From: Enterobacter mori
Lineage (GTDB): Bacteria; Pseudomonadota; Gammaproteobacteria; Enterobacterales; Enterobacteriaceae
Length of the DNA stretch: 64,000 nt
Direction of reading: 5' to 3'
Assembly (NCBI RefSeq): GCF_025244905.1
Contig: NZ_CP104285.1
Span: forward strand, 3,472,001-3,536,000
Position 1 is the first letter of the stretch. Each line of letters opens with the position of its first letter. Under the pieces are notes generated by a model. It ran no database searches. It was given only the letters and a program-made list of their open reading frames with translations, and had not been told where the DNA came from. Position numbers and translations under genes: made by a program. This document shows, one piece after another, positions 1 to 15,821 of the stretch.

Positions 1-151
1 CACGGCGGTTTAACAATAGGTGTGACCTGTCTCTCTAATTTGTTGCCAAGTGGCGTAACTTTGCGCAAAATGCCGCTCATTCAATGGCAAACCTTATTCT
101 TAACATGGCTACAGCATACTGAGGCAACCGGCGTCGCAGAGAATTAACTAA
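1..151. other. Intergenic region upstream of mltF
   Basis: No gene is visible here. In E. coli this is the divergent gap between purL and mltF, so a promoter for each would be expected, but no convincing PurR operator is visible. The purL gene itself is outside the window. Confidence 0.5.
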
Positions 152-2153
<2,002 letters not shown>

Positions 2154-2789
2154 CTATTCGAGTTGCTGAAGTTCACCTGATGGCGTGACGCGCCAGCGGT
2201 GCTGGCAAAAATAGAGCAGCGGGTTGTCCTGCTTGCTATCGCTGTAGCCGCTGTACAGGCGCAGCGGTGTGCCGATGCGCTTCTCCAGCTGGACCACCTT
2301 CTCGTGCCCCAAACAGCGCATAGTCAGCACCCAACCGCCGTAAGCGCGGGAAATTTGCGTGGCGATAAGATTTACGCGCGGCAGCCATGGCGTATCAAAA
2401 TAAACTTGCTCTACCAGCGTCTGTGGGGAGCCGGTAATCAGCCAGATGTCGGCATCGTTGGCGTCGAGGTAGCTGGTGAGACGCGCCTGCACCACGGGAA
2501 ACGCGGCGACATGGCCGCGAAACCAGTGCGCAAAATCCTGTTCGAGCTGTTTAAGCCGTGCTTCGCTGTGACCAAAGGTGCATCCCCAAAGCAGCAGGCT
2601 CATCGGCCAGCGCGCTGCACGGCCTTTTACCAGCAGCGCGATGCCAATCACGGGTAAGAGCGGTAAGACGAGCAGCGCATTCAGAGGCTGACGCCGCAGC
2701 AGGTAGCGCATAAACGTGCCAAACATATCCTGCTGGTGCAGCGTTCCATCCAGGTCGAAAAAGACAACGCGACGCGCGTGATTTGCCAA
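2154..2789 (-). CDS. pgpC: Phosphatidylglycerophosphatase C
   Basis: PgpC is one of three enterobacterial phosphatases that turn phosphatidylglycerophosphate into phosphatidylglycerol at the inner membrane. The 211-residue product is a HAD-superfamily protein: the FDLDGT nucleophile motif sits near residue 11, a hydrophobic stretch follows at about 36-55, and the later Lys (GHEKV) and Asp (YSDSKQDNP) motifs are present. The start is TTG, with GGAG six bases upstream inside the last codons of murP, so translation is probably coupled to murP. In E. coli this gene is not beside murP, so the linkage is unusual. Confidence 0.92.
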   Translation of the reverse strand: MANHARRVVFFDLDGTLHQQDMFGTFMRYLLRRQPLNALLVLPLLPVIGIALLVKGRAARWPMSLLLWGCTFGHSEARLKQLEQDFAHWFRGHVAAFPVVQARLTSYLDANDADIWLITGSPQTLVEQVYFDTPWLPRVNLIATQISRAYGGWVLTMRCLGHEKVVQLEKRIGTPLRLYSGYSDSKQDNPLLYFCQHRWRVTPSGELQQLE

Positions 2790-2792
2790 ACC

Positions 2793-4157
2793 TTACTCCT
2801 CTGGGTCGTTGAATCCTAACAGCCAGGTAAACAGGAACCCGGCGATTACCGCTACTAAATAGCCTAACAGATAGAGCATCACTTTTCCGGTCACGATGGT
2901 TAATGCCAGCGGTAAACCGGAAAGTCCAAAGGTGATCACCGTCGCCACTTTCCAGTAGCTAATGAGCGCCCCGCCCACCGCGCCCCCCAGGCAGGCTGCG
3001 AGGAAAGGTTTACCCAGCGGCAGCGTAACGCCGAAAATCAGCGGCTCGCCGATGCCGAGCAGTCCGACCGGAAGTGCGCCTTTAATCACTTTTTTCAGTC
3101 GCGCGTTGCGGGTTTTCATCAGTACGGCAATCGCCGCGCCGACCTGCCCCACGCCCGCCATCGACAGGATAGGCAGCAGCGCGTTATAGCCGTGCGCCTG
3201 CACCAGCTCGACGTGGATCGGCACCAGCCCCTGATGCAGGCCGGTCAGCACCAGCGGCAGGAAGGTACCAGAGAGCACCGCGCCCACCAGCAGGCCACCA
3301 CGGTCGATAGCCAGAGACGCACCGTGGGCGATGGCGTCAGAGATCCACCCGCCTAACGGCTGAAGAACCACAATCGCTACGCTACCGGTAATCAACGTGG
3401 TCAGCAGCGGGTTGAGAATCAGCTCAATCGAACCGGGCAGAACCGCACGGAGTCTTTTCTCGATCCAGCACATCAGGATGACCACCAGCAGCACGGCGAT
3501 CACCCCACCGCGTCCAGGCTGGAGCGCCTCACCAAACAGCGTGATCTGCGCCAGCTGCGGGCTGGACAAGATGCCCGCCATTACCCCGCCCATGGCCAGC
3601 GATCCGCCAAACACCTTCGCGGTATTCACCCCGACCAGAATGTTCATGATGGCGAACACTGCGCTGCCGAAGATCCCGAGGATCCCCAGCAGGTTTGGAT
3701 ACTGCGTGGCAAAATCCCCGACGATATCCGGCCGCTTGAGAATATTGATGATACCGGTGATCAAACCCGAAGCAATAAACGCCGGGATCAGCGGGATAAA
3801 GACGTTTGCCAGCTGTCGCAGCGCGTCGCTCATTGGCGCCTTGTATTTGGCTTTTGCCTGCGCTTTGGTGCTTTCGGCATCGTCAAATGAGGCCGTCGCC
3901 TCACCGCCCACCATCAACGCGCGCATGGCATCAACAACCTGCGCCGCTTTCCCCGGCCCGACGATGAGCTGGTGCTGCTGCCCCTGTTTGACGTATCCAC
4001 TTACGCCGGGGAGTTGCTTCAGGCGCGGTAGATCAAGATCGTCGTCGTTATGCACCTCGACGCGCACGCGCGTCATGCAGTTTTCCAGACGCTGGATATT
4101 CTTTTCTCCGCCGATCCCCTGCAGGATACCGCTGGCGAGCGCTGCTGTTTTTTCCAT
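2793..4157 (-). CDS. murP: PTS N-acetylmuramic acid-specific EIIBC component
   Basis: MurP takes up MurNAc and phosphorylates it to MurNAc-6-phosphate using phosphate from the general PTS and an external EIIA (EIIA-Glc in E. coli). An N-terminal EIIB domain (about 1-90) carries the phospho-Cys at residue 27 (NCMTRV). After a linker, the EIIC domain (about 110-454) has around ten hydrophobic segments and the GEPLIFG substrate motif. At 454 residues it is slightly shorter than E. coli MurP. It follows murQ by 11 bases and precedes pgpC by 3 bases, so the three are probably one transcript. Confidence 0.93.
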   Translation of the reverse strand: MEKTAALASGILQGIGGEKNIQRLENCMTRVRVEVHNDDDLDLPRLKQLPGVSGYVKQGQQHQLIVGPGKAAQVVDAMRALMVGGEATASFDDAESTKAQAKAKYKAPMSDALRQLANVFIPLIPAFIASGLITGIINILKRPDIVGDFATQYPNLLGILGIFGSAVFAIMNILVGVNTAKVFGGSLAMGGVMAGILSSPQLAQITLFGEALQPGRGGVIAVLLVVILMCWIEKRLRAVLPGSIELILNPLLTTLITGSVAIVVLQPLGGWISDAIAHGASLAIDRGGLLVGAVLSGTFLPLVLTGLHQGLVPIHVELVQAHGYNALLPILSMAGVGQVGAAIAVLMKTRNARLKKVIKGALPVGLLGIGEPLIFGVTLPLGKPFLAACLGGAVGGALISYWKVATVITFGLSGLPLALTIVTGKVMLYLLGYLVAVIAGFLFTWLLGFNDPEE

Positions 4158-4168
4158 ACACGCCTCTG

Positions 4169-5062
4169 TTAGTTTTCCAATGCAGCCCGTAAGAACCCAT
4201 TATGCGCATCGAGTCTGGCTCTCGCCGCCGCGGCGTCCAGCCCGCTTAAGATCATCAGAATGGCCGGTTTAACATCATGATCGGTTTGTTTCAGGACCGC
4301 TTCCGCCTCTTCACGGTCTGCGCCTGTCGCCTCCATCACCATGCGGCAGGCTCTGTCCACCAGCTTGACGTTGGTGGCCTGCATATCGACCATCAGATTC
4401 TGATAGACCTTGCCAAACTTCACCATCGCGCCGGTGGAGATCATATTGAGCACCAGCTTTTGCGCGGTCCCGGATTTCAGACGCGTGGAGCCGGTCAGCG
4501 CTTCCGGCCCGACAACCGGAGAGATAGCGATAGCGGCCACCTGCGCAATCGGCGAGCCCGGGTTGCAGGAGATGGCAATTGTCGTGCAGCCTGTCTGGTT
4601 GGCGTATTCCAGGCCGCCAATGACGTACGGCGTGCGCCCGGATGCCGCCAGCCCAACTACCAAATCTTGCGCGGTCAGGTTCAGGGCTTTGAGATCATCT
4701 TCACCGAGCTGTTTATTGTCTTCCGCCCCTTCTACCGCTTTCAGCAACGCACCTGGACCACCGGCAATCAGCCCGATCACCAGACCGTGCGGAACGCCAA
4801 AGGTTGGCGGACATTCGGAGGCATCCAGAACCCCCAAACGTCCGCTGGTGCCCGCGCCCATGTATATAATGCGTCCACCGGCCTTTAACGCAGCAGCGGC
4901 CGCATCAACCGCTTTCGCCACCTCAGGTAATGTCTCTTTCACTGCCTGCGCGACCAGCGTATCCTGTTGATTAAAGCGGTTAACCAGCTCCAGCGTGGAG
5001 AGTGCGTCAAGATCCATGGTTTGCGGGTTACGCGTTTCAGAAACAAGTGAGCCAAGATTCAT
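4169..5062 (-). CDS. murQ: N-acetylmuramic acid 6-phosphate etherase
   Basis: MurQ removes the lactyl ether of MurNAc-6-phosphate, giving GlcNAc-6-phosphate and D-lactate, the key step in recycling cell-wall MurNAc. The product is 297 residues (E. coli 298). It has a SIS sugar-phosphate isomerase fold; the two catalytic glutamates sit at Glu83 (SECPPTFG) and Glu114. It is the first gene of the murQ-murP run and is divergent from yfhH. In E. coli K-12 murQP lies elsewhere beside its own regulator murR, so the genomic position differs. Confidence 0.95.
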   Translation of the reverse strand: MNLGSLVSETRNPQTMDLDALSTLELVNRFNQQDTLVAQAVKETLPEVAKAVDAAAAALKAGGRIIYMGAGTSGRLGVLDASECPPTFGVPHGLVIGLIAGGPGALLKAVEGAEDNKQLGEDDLKALNLTAQDLVVGLAASGRTPYVIGGLEYANQTGCTTIAISCNPGSPIAQVAAIAISPVVGPEALTGSTRLKSGTAQKLVLNMISTGAMVKFGKVYQNLMVDMQATNVKLVDRACRMVMEATGADREEAEAVLKQTDHDVKPAILMILSGLDAAAARARLDAHNGFLRAALEN

Positions 5063-5179
5063 TTTTGTACCTCAAGAATTTTTAATTCATAATAATCACA
5101 CTATAGTGGAATATAAAATTCATTCAGGCGAGCAAAATTCGTATTTGAGCAGATAATCACATTTTCGCCAGGAGACCGT
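5063..5179. promoter_or_regulatory. Divergent murQ/yfhH control region with palindromes
   Basis: This AT-rich gap holds two related 13-base inverted repeats, GAATTTTTAATTC at 5076-5088 and GAATATAAAATTC at 5109-5121. Their centres are 33 bases apart, about three helical turns, and a perfect 10-base palindrome CACTATAGTG lies between them at 5099-5108. The arrangement suits a dimeric RpiR-type regulator acting on both promoters. That YfhH binds here is inference. Confidence 0.55.
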
Positions 5180-6711
<1,532 letters not shown>

Positions 6712-6712
<1 letters not shown>

Positions 6713-7443
6713 TACTGACGCGCTTCCAGCATCAGGCGTTTCATCTCAGAGACCGCCTCTTTCAGGCCGCTCATCACCGCACGGCCAATAATGGCGTGGC
6801 CGATGTTCAGCTCGTGCATTTCCGGCAGCGCGGCAATAGCTTTCACGTTGTGGTAGGTCAGGCCATGACCGGCATTGACCTTCAGGCCCAGGCTTGAGGC
6901 ATACGTGGCCGCTTTGGCAATGCGATCCAGCTCTTTGGCCTGTTCGGCATCATTTTTGGCATCGGCATAGCAGCCGGTGTGAATTTCGATATAGGGTGCG
7001 CCCACGTCGGCCGCCGCTTTAATTTGGGCGAAATCGGCGTCGATAAACAGAGAAACCAGAATACCGGCATCCGCCAGACGTTTGCAGGCATCGCGCATTT
7101 TGTCGAGCTGCCCGGCCACATCCAGACCGCCTTCGGTGGTCACTTCCTGGCGTTTTTCCGGCACCAGACAGCAGAAATGCGGTTGAGTCTCGCAGGCAAT
7201 AGCGAGCATTTCTTCAGTGACCGCCATTTCCAGATTCATACGGGTGTCCAGCGTCTGGCGCAGAATGCGCACGTCGCGGTCAGTAATATGGCGGCGGTCT
7301 TCACGCAGGTGAACGGTAATGCCGTCAGCGCCAGCCTGTTCAGCGATAAACGCCGCCTGAACCGGATCGGGATACGCCGTGCCGCGCGCATTACGCAGCG
7401 TGGCGATATGATCAATGTTGACGCCTAACAGTAATTCAGCCAT
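6712..7443 (-). CDS. pdxJ: Pyridoxine 5'-phosphate synthase
   Basis: PdxJ condenses 3-amino-2-oxopropyl phosphate with 1-deoxyxylulose 5-phosphate to give pyridoxine 5'-phosphate, the last ring-forming step of vitamin B6 synthesis. The 243-residue TIM-barrel protein has the N-terminal [15 protein letters not shown] motif, the EIHTGCYA segment and the C-terminal GHGLTYHNV phosphate-binding loop, with no gaps against the family. It is translationally close to acpS (one shared base). Confidence 0.97.
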
Positions 7444-7477
7444 GACAATCCTCGGTATTTTGGTTCATTTCTCTTCC

Positions 7478-7512
7478 CCCTCTCCCTCCGGGAGAGGGCT
7501 GGGGTGAGGGGT
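7478..7512. repeat. Repetitive hairpin element between recO and pdxJ
   Basis: A 9-base perfect stem, CCCTCTCCC with GGGAGAGGG around a 3-base loop (7478-7498), is followed by GGGGTGAGGGG. This C/G-rich pattern is a widespread intergenic repeat in enterobacterial genomes. It lies within the recO-pdxJ gap and may modulate read-through or mRNA stability. Confidence 0.65.
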
Positions 7513-7518
7513 AAAACG

Positions 7519-8226
7519 TTAGCGTTTCGGCACAAACTGCCTGAATAATTCGCGGCTCTTTAAGGGCTTGCCGCCAAGATACGGCTTGAGGGCAATCCGG
7601 GTAAAGCGTTTTGCTGCGCGCAGGGTGTCCTGATCGGGAAATTCGCGCTCATACAGCGCCCGGAGCTGGCGACCGGTAAAGGTGCTGTTGTCTATCACGA
7701 TACTGGCAATGAAGCCCTTTTCCTCGCGGTAGCGGTAGGTCATGGTGTCTTCCACTTCGTCACCGCTACCCGCACAGTGCAGAAAATCTACGCCGTACCC
7801 GAGATGGCCCAGCAGCGCCAGTTCGAAGCGGCGCAGCGCAGGCTCGGGCGTGCCCGTTGCGCCAGCAAGTGCCTGGATACAGTGCAGATAATCGAAGAAA
7901 AGTTCCGAGAAGCGAGTCTCATGTTCAAGGACGCGAGAAATGAGTTCGTTGACATACAGACCGCTGTAGAGCGTGATGCCAGAAAGAGGAAGTGCCAGGG
8001 AGACGGCTTCAGCGCTGCGCAGAGTTTTGACTTCGCCTCTCCCGCCAAAGCGGACCAGCAGCGGGGTGAAAGGCTGCAGAGCGCCTTTCAGATTAGAGCG
8101 TTTGGAACGTGCGCCTTTCGCAACAAGGCGCACGCGGCCCGACTCTTCCGTGAAGACGTCCAGCATAAGGCTGGTTTCGCTCCAGGGACGACTATGGAGA
8201 ACGAAGGCGCGCTGCCAACCTTCCAT
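7519..8226 (-). CDS. recO: DNA repair protein RecO
   Basis: RecO works with RecF and RecR to load RecA onto SSB-coated gaps and anneals complementary strands. The 235-residue product (E. coli 242) has the N-terminal OB-fold (about 1-80, starting [19 protein letters not shown]) and a helical C-terminal domain. Family members outside the gamma-proteobacteria often carry a zinc finger; none is evident here. It starts 18 bases after era in the rnc-era-recO operon. Confidence 0.95.
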   Translation of the reverse strand: MEGWQRAFVLHSRPWSETSLMLDVFTEESGRVRLVAKGARSKRSNLKGALQPFTPLLVRFGGRGEVKTLRSAEAVSLALPLSGITLYSGLYVNELISRVLEHETRFSELFFDYLHCIQALAGATGTPEPALRRFELALLGHLGYGVDFLHCAGSGDEVEDTMTYRYREEKGFIASIVIDNSTFTGRQLRALYEREFPDQDTLRAAKRFTRIALKPYLGGKPLKSRELFRQFVPKR

Positions 8227-8244
8227 TATACTCGTCGTCTTGAG

Positions 8245-9947
<1,703 letters not shown>

Positions 9948-10004
9948 CTATACGCAACGACAAGGGATGTCGTTAGTTCGAAGAGATTTATCGCTTAAAT
10001 AATT

Positions 10005-10034
10005 CACGTAGCCGCAAAATAACGCGGCTACGTG
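10005..10034 (-). terminator. Hairpin downstream of lepB
   Basis: CACGTAGCCGC (10005-10015) and GCGGCTACGTG (10024-10034) form an 11-base stem just after the lepB stop. The T-rich stretch that follows is short, so termination before rnc is probably partial. Confidence 0.6.
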
Positions 10035-10049
10035 TTCTTTATGTGAGAA

Positions 10050-11024
10050 TTAATGAATTCCGCCAATACGATTCAGGCGTACCCCGGTCGGCCATTCGCC
10101 TTCCTGCTTCTCAAAACTCATCCAGATCGCAGTCGCTTTACCCACCAGATTCGCTTCCGGCACAAAGCCCCAGTAGCGGCTATCGGCAGAGTTATCGCGG
10201 TTATCGCCCATCATGAAGTAATGACCTGGCGGTACGATCCAGCTGGCAAGCTGCTGACCCGGCTGCTGGTAATACATACCCACTTGATCCTGCGCGATTG
10301 GCACTGTCAGGATACGATGGGTGACATCACCCAGCGTCTCTTTACGCTCAACCAGGCGGATACCGTTCTCTTTGGTCTCGCCTTTCGGTACCTGGAAGAA
10401 GCCGCTGGTCGCTTCGCCGCCGTTACGACGGGCAAAGGTCTGCACAAAATCACTTGGCTCAACGTTTGAGTAGGTGATGGGCAGCGCGTTTTCACATGCG
10501 GTACCGGAGCTGCATCCAGGCTGAACGGTGACTTCCTTCGTGGCCGGATCGTAGGTGACTTTATCACCCGGCAGACCCACCGCGCGCTTGATGTAGTCCA
10601 GGCGCGGATCTTCCGGATATTTGAACACCACGATGTCGCCACGTTTCGGATGACCGGTTTCGATCAGCGTTTTCTGGTAGATCGGATCTTTAATGCCGTA
10701 GGCAAACTTCTCAACCAGAATAAAATCGCCAATCAGCAGCGTTGGCATCATTGAACCTGATGGGATCTGGAACGGTTCGTAAATAAACGAACGTACCACC
10801 AGCACAATCGCCAGCACCGGAAACACCGAGGCGCCGGTTTCCAGCCAGCCCGGTTTCGGGCCAACTTTCTTCAGGGTTTTCGCATCAATAGCATCGCCAG
10901 TGGCTGCCTGTGCGGCAGCCTGACGTTCACGGCGTTTTGGGGCGAAGATAAACTTATCCAGACACCACAGCAGACCTGTCACCAGGGTAGCGATGACCAG
11001 GATCAGGGCAAACATGTTCGCCAT
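10050..11024 (-). CDS. lepB: Signal peptidase I
   Basis: LepB cleaves signal peptides from proteins exported through Sec and Tat. The 324-residue length equals that of E. coli. Two N-terminal membrane segments (about 4-22 and 62-77) anchor a periplasmic catalytic domain with the nucleophile Ser in PSGSMMPTL, the general-base Lys in YIKRAVGLPGD and the later GDNRDNSADSR box. It lies 16 bases after lepA on the same strand. Confidence 0.97.
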   Translation of the reverse strand: MANMFALILVIATLVTGLLWCLDKFIFAPKRRERQAAAQAATGDAIDAKTLKKVGPKPGWLETGASVFPVLAIVLVVRSFIYEPFQIPSGSMMPTLLIGDFILVEKFAYGIKDPIYQKTLIETGHPKRGDIVVFKYPEDPRLDYIKRAVGLPGDKVTYDPATKEVTVQPGCSSGTACENALPITYSNVEPSDFVQTFARRNGGEATSGFFQVPKGETKENGIRLVERKETLGDVTHRILTVPIAQDQVGMYYQQPGQQLASWIVPPGHYFMMGDNRDNSADSRYWGFVPEANLVGKATAIWMSFEKQEGEWPTGVRLNRIGGIH

Positions 11025-11040
11025 GCCAACTCCTTAAGGG

Positions 11041-12840
<1,800 letters not shown>

Positions 12841-13013
12841 ATAGTTAAATAATTATGCCTTACGAATTCCTGGAGGCCGCTGTTCTTAGCCTGACGTTTT
12901 TCAGTGCGAAAACGCAGCATTCTACACTACATCCCCGCAACCTGGAAATGCACTTAGAGCCAAGCATAGCGCGAAGAAACGGCGTTTTCTTTTTTGAGAT
13001 GTAAATAATGATA

Positions 13014-13036
13014 AAGCCCGGTGGATCACCGGGCTT
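13014..13036 (-). terminator. Terminator hairpin at the end of rseC
   Basis: AAGCCCGGTG (13014-13023) and CACCGGGCTT (13027-13036) form a 10-base stem with a 3-base loop, and the rseC stop codon lies inside it. A weak A/T stretch follows on the transcribed strand. It probably ends the rpoE-rseABC transcript. Confidence 0.65.
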
Positions 13037-13502
13037 CAGAAGAGAGCGTCTCGACACGAAGCTGGTCAGGCGCGAGCGCAACATTGAGGATAACGGGTTG
13101 CCACTCTTCACGTGCAGCAAGCTTTGGCGACAGGCCTTTGGCAAGCCAGAATCCGCCTACACCACCCAGTGCAGCACCACACATGGCAGCCACATCGGTG
13201 CCAAACAACATCTGGAAAATACCGCCCATGGCAAACAAACCAACCAGTGGGGAGAGATAAACCAGCATCGCGGAGGTCAGCAGACTGCCTTCTGCAATGC
13301 CCAGTTCCACCTTCTGCCCTGCCACCAGCGGCTGTTCGCTCGGAACGGCGATCGTATGCGACGTCTGCGGCCCCAGCTTGTTGAGCACGCGACTGCCGCA
13401 ACCCGCTCTGGACGCGCAGCTGTTGCAGGATGCCTTCACGTCACAGCTCACCAGCGCAACGCCATCCTGCCACGATACGACCGTAGCCCACTCTTTAATC
13501 AT
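13026..13502 (-). CDS. rseC: Sigma-E factor regulatory protein RseC
   Basis: RseC is an inner-membrane protein of the rpoE operon with a modest positive effect on sigma-E and links to electron-transport maturation. The 158-residue product has a cysteine cluster near the N-terminus (CDVKASCNSCASRAGCG), which may bind an iron-sulphur cluster, and two membrane segments at about 75-120. Its ATG overlaps the rseB stop by four bases. Confidence 0.93.
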   Translation of the reverse strand: MIKEWATVVSWQDGVALVSCDVKASCNSCASRAGCGSRVLNKLGPQTSHTIAVPSEQPLVAGQKVELGIAEGSLLTSAMLVYLSPLVGLFAMGGIFQMLFGTDVAAMCGAALGGVGGFWLAKGLSPKLAAREEWQPVILNVALAPDQLRVETLSSEAR

Positions 13503-14452
13503 TGCGCAGCCCTGAATTTAATGCTGTCGGAAATGCGCTTCGCCGTTTGCGGCGGCAATTCCCCGACGATGGTGATCTCGGCGTTATCACGTACCGTGGT
13601 ACTCACCGTGCGGCGCCCGGTACGAAGCATTTGTTCTGAACTGTTTGCCGTTGCACGGTTGATGTTCACCGAGAAGCTGAACAACCCATCGGAATAAAGA
13701 CGCGATTCGACCGGCGTTTCAATGGTCGGCAACTGGCGACGGCTACTGGAGACTTCGCTAAATCCTTGCGGGATCCAGGAAGGAACCCAGTTGAAGTTCA
13801 CAGAATCACCGGCAGGAACAGAAAGCAGCGGCGGCAGGCTGGCTTTGGCCAGATTTTGCATGCTATTGCCCACCTGATTATTCACGCTGAAGGAGATGAC
13901 GCGGAACTGTTCCAGCGTTTCACCGTCACGGTCGAGCAGGTCAACGCGCATTGGCAGCTTGGTTTCTGCATCAATCCAGACGATGTAGCTGTAACGCGTA
14001 CCGTCTCTGGCAACAACGCGGATAACCTCGCAGAGTCTGTCGGCAATACGGGTTTTACCCACCGCGATAAAATCGTAGAAAGGGGCAAGTCGCTTGAAAT
14101 CGGTATAGATAAGCGATGGCAAAGAATCAACGATGTAGTCGCCATTCAGAGTGAAAGGTTCCAGGCCAGGCTCAAAGTAGCTGATTTCGTTGCCACGCTG
14201 AACCACTTCCCGACGTGGACCATCCATCTGTAAAAGCTGGGCGAGCGGCTGGTTATCAAGACGGGCGTGGCGATAGCGTAACGATTCGACGCCCTGCTTA
14301 TTAATGCTGATAAATGCCAACTCGTAATTGAGTGACTGGCTGGCCAGATTCATTTGCTGCAACAACGCCCCGGATGAAACATCAGCCGAGGCGTTGGCAG
14401 AGAAGAACAGGCTACCTGTCATCAGAGACATGGCGAACCAAAGTTGCTTCAT
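13499..14452 (-). CDS. rseB: Sigma-E factor regulatory protein RseB
   Basis: RseB is a periplasmic protein that binds the periplasmic part of RseA, shields it from DegS and senses misassembled envelope lipopolysaccharide. The 317-residue product starts with a clear signal peptide (cleavage after about residue 23, SANASA) and has the two-domain MucB/RseB architecture, an N-terminal lipid-binding-like domain and a smaller C-terminal domain. It shares one base with the rseA stop. Confidence 0.95.
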   Translation of the reverse strand: MKQLWFAMSLMTGSLFFSANASADVSSGALLQQMNLASQSLNYELAFISINKQGVESLRYRHARLDNQPLAQLLQMDGPRREVVQRGNEISYFEPGLEPFTLNGDYIVDSLPSLIYTDFKRLAPFYDFIAVGKTRIADRLCEVIRVVARDGTRYSYIVWIDAETKLPMRVDLLDRDGETLEQFRVISFSVNNQVGNSMQNLAKASLPPLLSVPAGDSVNFNWVPSWIPQGFSEVSSSRRQLPTIETPVESRLYSDGLFSFSVNINRATANSSEQMLRTGRRTVSTTVRDNAEITIVGELPPQTAKRISDSIKFRAAQ

Positions 14453-15102
14453 TACTGCGATTGCGTTCCTAAAGTTTGGTTTCCGGGCACTTGCACAGCA
14501 GCCTGCTGGGTTTGTGCCTGCTCAAACTGAAGCTGTTCGGAGTGCAGACGACGCTGCAACTCATAATCCTGCAACATCGCATTGATGCGACGGCGCTGCT
14601 CTTGTACCTGCTGTTGCTGACCGCCGCTTGCGGAAGCATCTGCCGGTACGCCCAGGCTAACCGGGCTGGCTTTGCCCATCATCGGCAGTGTATTAAACAC
14701 TGGCGCTTCAGGCTGCTGATTGGCTTCAGACTGAGTGTTATAGTGCTGGACGCCAACGATAACTGCAAGCGATACGCAAGCAGCCACACCCATTTGGGTA
14801 AGCTGGCTGGCCCACGGACGCACCTTTTGCCAGAACGGCATTTTCTGCCACTGGTGAGGCGCGGGCTGAGCTTCAGGAATCAGCGGAGTGGTCTGATGTA
14901 CTGGCTCGTTCTCGATGGCCGCCATGACGCGAGCCGAGATATCGAAATGGAGAACCTCGCCGGTATCACCACGTAGGGTGTCACGGATGAGATGATAGCT
15001 CTCCCAGGTCTCTTGCATTTCGGGAGAATGAGACAGCTCATTGAGCAGCTCACTATCCAGCGTTTCACCATCCATTAAAGCGGAAAGTTGTTCTTTCTGC
15101 AT
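14452..15102 (-). CDS. rseA: Anti-sigma-E factor RseA
   Basis: RseA is a single-pass inner-membrane protein that holds sigma-E inactive until DegS, RseP and ClpXP degrade it. The 216-residue form starting MQKEQLSALMDGE matches E. coli; the open frame extends upstream but without support. The cytoplasmic sigma-binding domain covers about 1-100, a membrane helix lies near 101-118 (GVAACVSLAVIVGV), and the periplasmic part ends with Gln-rich stretches that interact with RseB. Confidence 0.96.
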   Translation of the reverse strand: MQKEQLSALMDGETLDSELLNELSHSPEMQETWESYHLIRDTLRGDTGEVLHFDISARVMAAIENEPVHQTTPLIPEAQPAPHQWQKMPFWQKVRPWASQLTQMGVAACVSLAVIVGVQHYNTQSEANQQPEAPVFNTLPMMGKASPVSLGVPADASASGGQQQQVQEQRRRINAMLQDYELQRRLHSEQLQFEQAQTQQAAVQVPGNQTLGTQSQ

Positions 15103-15133
15103 GCCTAATACCTTTTCCAGTATCCCGCTATCG

Positions 15134-15709
15134 TCAACGCCTGATAAGCGGTTGAACTTTATTATCAATTGCTTCTCGCGCACGGAAAATTCGTGAACGA
15201 ACCGTGCCGACCGGACAATCCATAATGGCCGCTATCTCTTCATAGCTTAGGCCATCCAGCTCCCGTAACGTAATTGCCATGCGTAAATCTTCCGGGAGCG
15301 ACTCGATCGTGCGAAAAACGATTTGTCTCAGTTCTTCTGACAACATTAAGTTCTCAGGGTTCGAAATTTCTTTCAACGCGCCGCCACTTTCGAAGTTTTC
15401 GGCGTCGATTGCGTCCACATCACTAGAAGGCGGACGACGTCCCTGAGCGACCAGATAATTTTTTGCTGTATTCACGGCAATGCGATACAGCCAGGTATAA
15501 AAAGCACTATCTCCCCGGAATGAATCCAGCGCACGATAGGCCTTAATAAAAGACTCTTGTACCACATCAGGAACGTCTCCCGAGGGTACATAGCGAGAAA
15601 CCAGACTCGCCACCTTATGCTGGTAGCGAACCACCAGTAGGTTAAAGGCTTTCTGATCTCCCTTTTGGACCCGTTCAACCAGGACCTGGTCCGTTAACTG
15701 CTCGCTCAT
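15134..15709 (-). CDS. rpoE: RNA polymerase sigma factor RpoE (sigma-24)
   Basis: Sigma-E directs transcription of envelope-stress genes. The product has 191 residues and is nearly identical to E. coli. Sigma region 2 lies at about 10-90 and region 4 at about 130-185, with the helix-turn-helix LSYEEIAAIMDCPVGTVRSR. The start at 15709 (MSEQLTD) overlaps the TGA of a short leader frame (ATGA). An upstream promoter of sigma-E type indicates autoregulation. Confidence 0.98.
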   Translation of the reverse strand: MSEQLTDQVLVERVQKGDQKAFNLLVVRYQHKVASLVSRYVPSGDVPDVVQESFIKAYRALDSFRGDSAFYTWLYRIAVNTAKNYLVAQGRRPPSSDVDAIDAENFESGGALKEISNPENLMLSEELRQIVFRTIESLPEDLRMAITLRELDGLSYEEIAAIMDCPVGTVRSRIFRAREAIDNKVQPLIRR

Positions 15710-15771
15710 CCGAGGTAATGTCTCCCCAAACCTAAATTCCACGCGCTATCGAAACGCCACTCTAACAGCAT
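15706..15771 (-). CDS. rseD: Candidate rpoE leader peptide (RseD-like, short form)
   Basis: A 21-codon frame starting with ATG at 15771 ends with a TGA that overlaps the rpoE start codon. This layout fits the translationally coupled RseD leader described upstream of E. coli rpoE. The open frame extends upstream to TTG at 15813, but that lies inside the sigma-E promoter. An E. coli-length leader of about 51 residues is not possible here because of an in-frame TGA. The start is uncertain and expression is not shown. Confidence 0.4.
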   Translation of the reverse strand: MLLEWRFDSAWNLGLGRHYLG

Positions 15772-15793
15772 TGTACTTTGAGCAAGCACTGGC

Positions 15794-15821
15794 TTAGAGC
15801 GTCTATTCTTCAATAAGTTCC
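15794..15821 (-). promoter_or_regulatory. Sigma-E promoter of rpoE
   Basis: On the minus strand, GGAACTT (15815-15821) is followed after 16 bases by TCTAA (15794-15798), a close match to the sigma-E consensus GGAACTT-N16-TCAAA. Transcription would start near 15788, about 80 bases upstream of rpoE, giving positive autoregulation. Confidence 0.85.

Noticed and set aside
3397..4272. 291-codon open frame antisense to murP
   Set aside because: Ser/Thr/Pro-rich translation typical of an antisense frame across a membrane protein gene.
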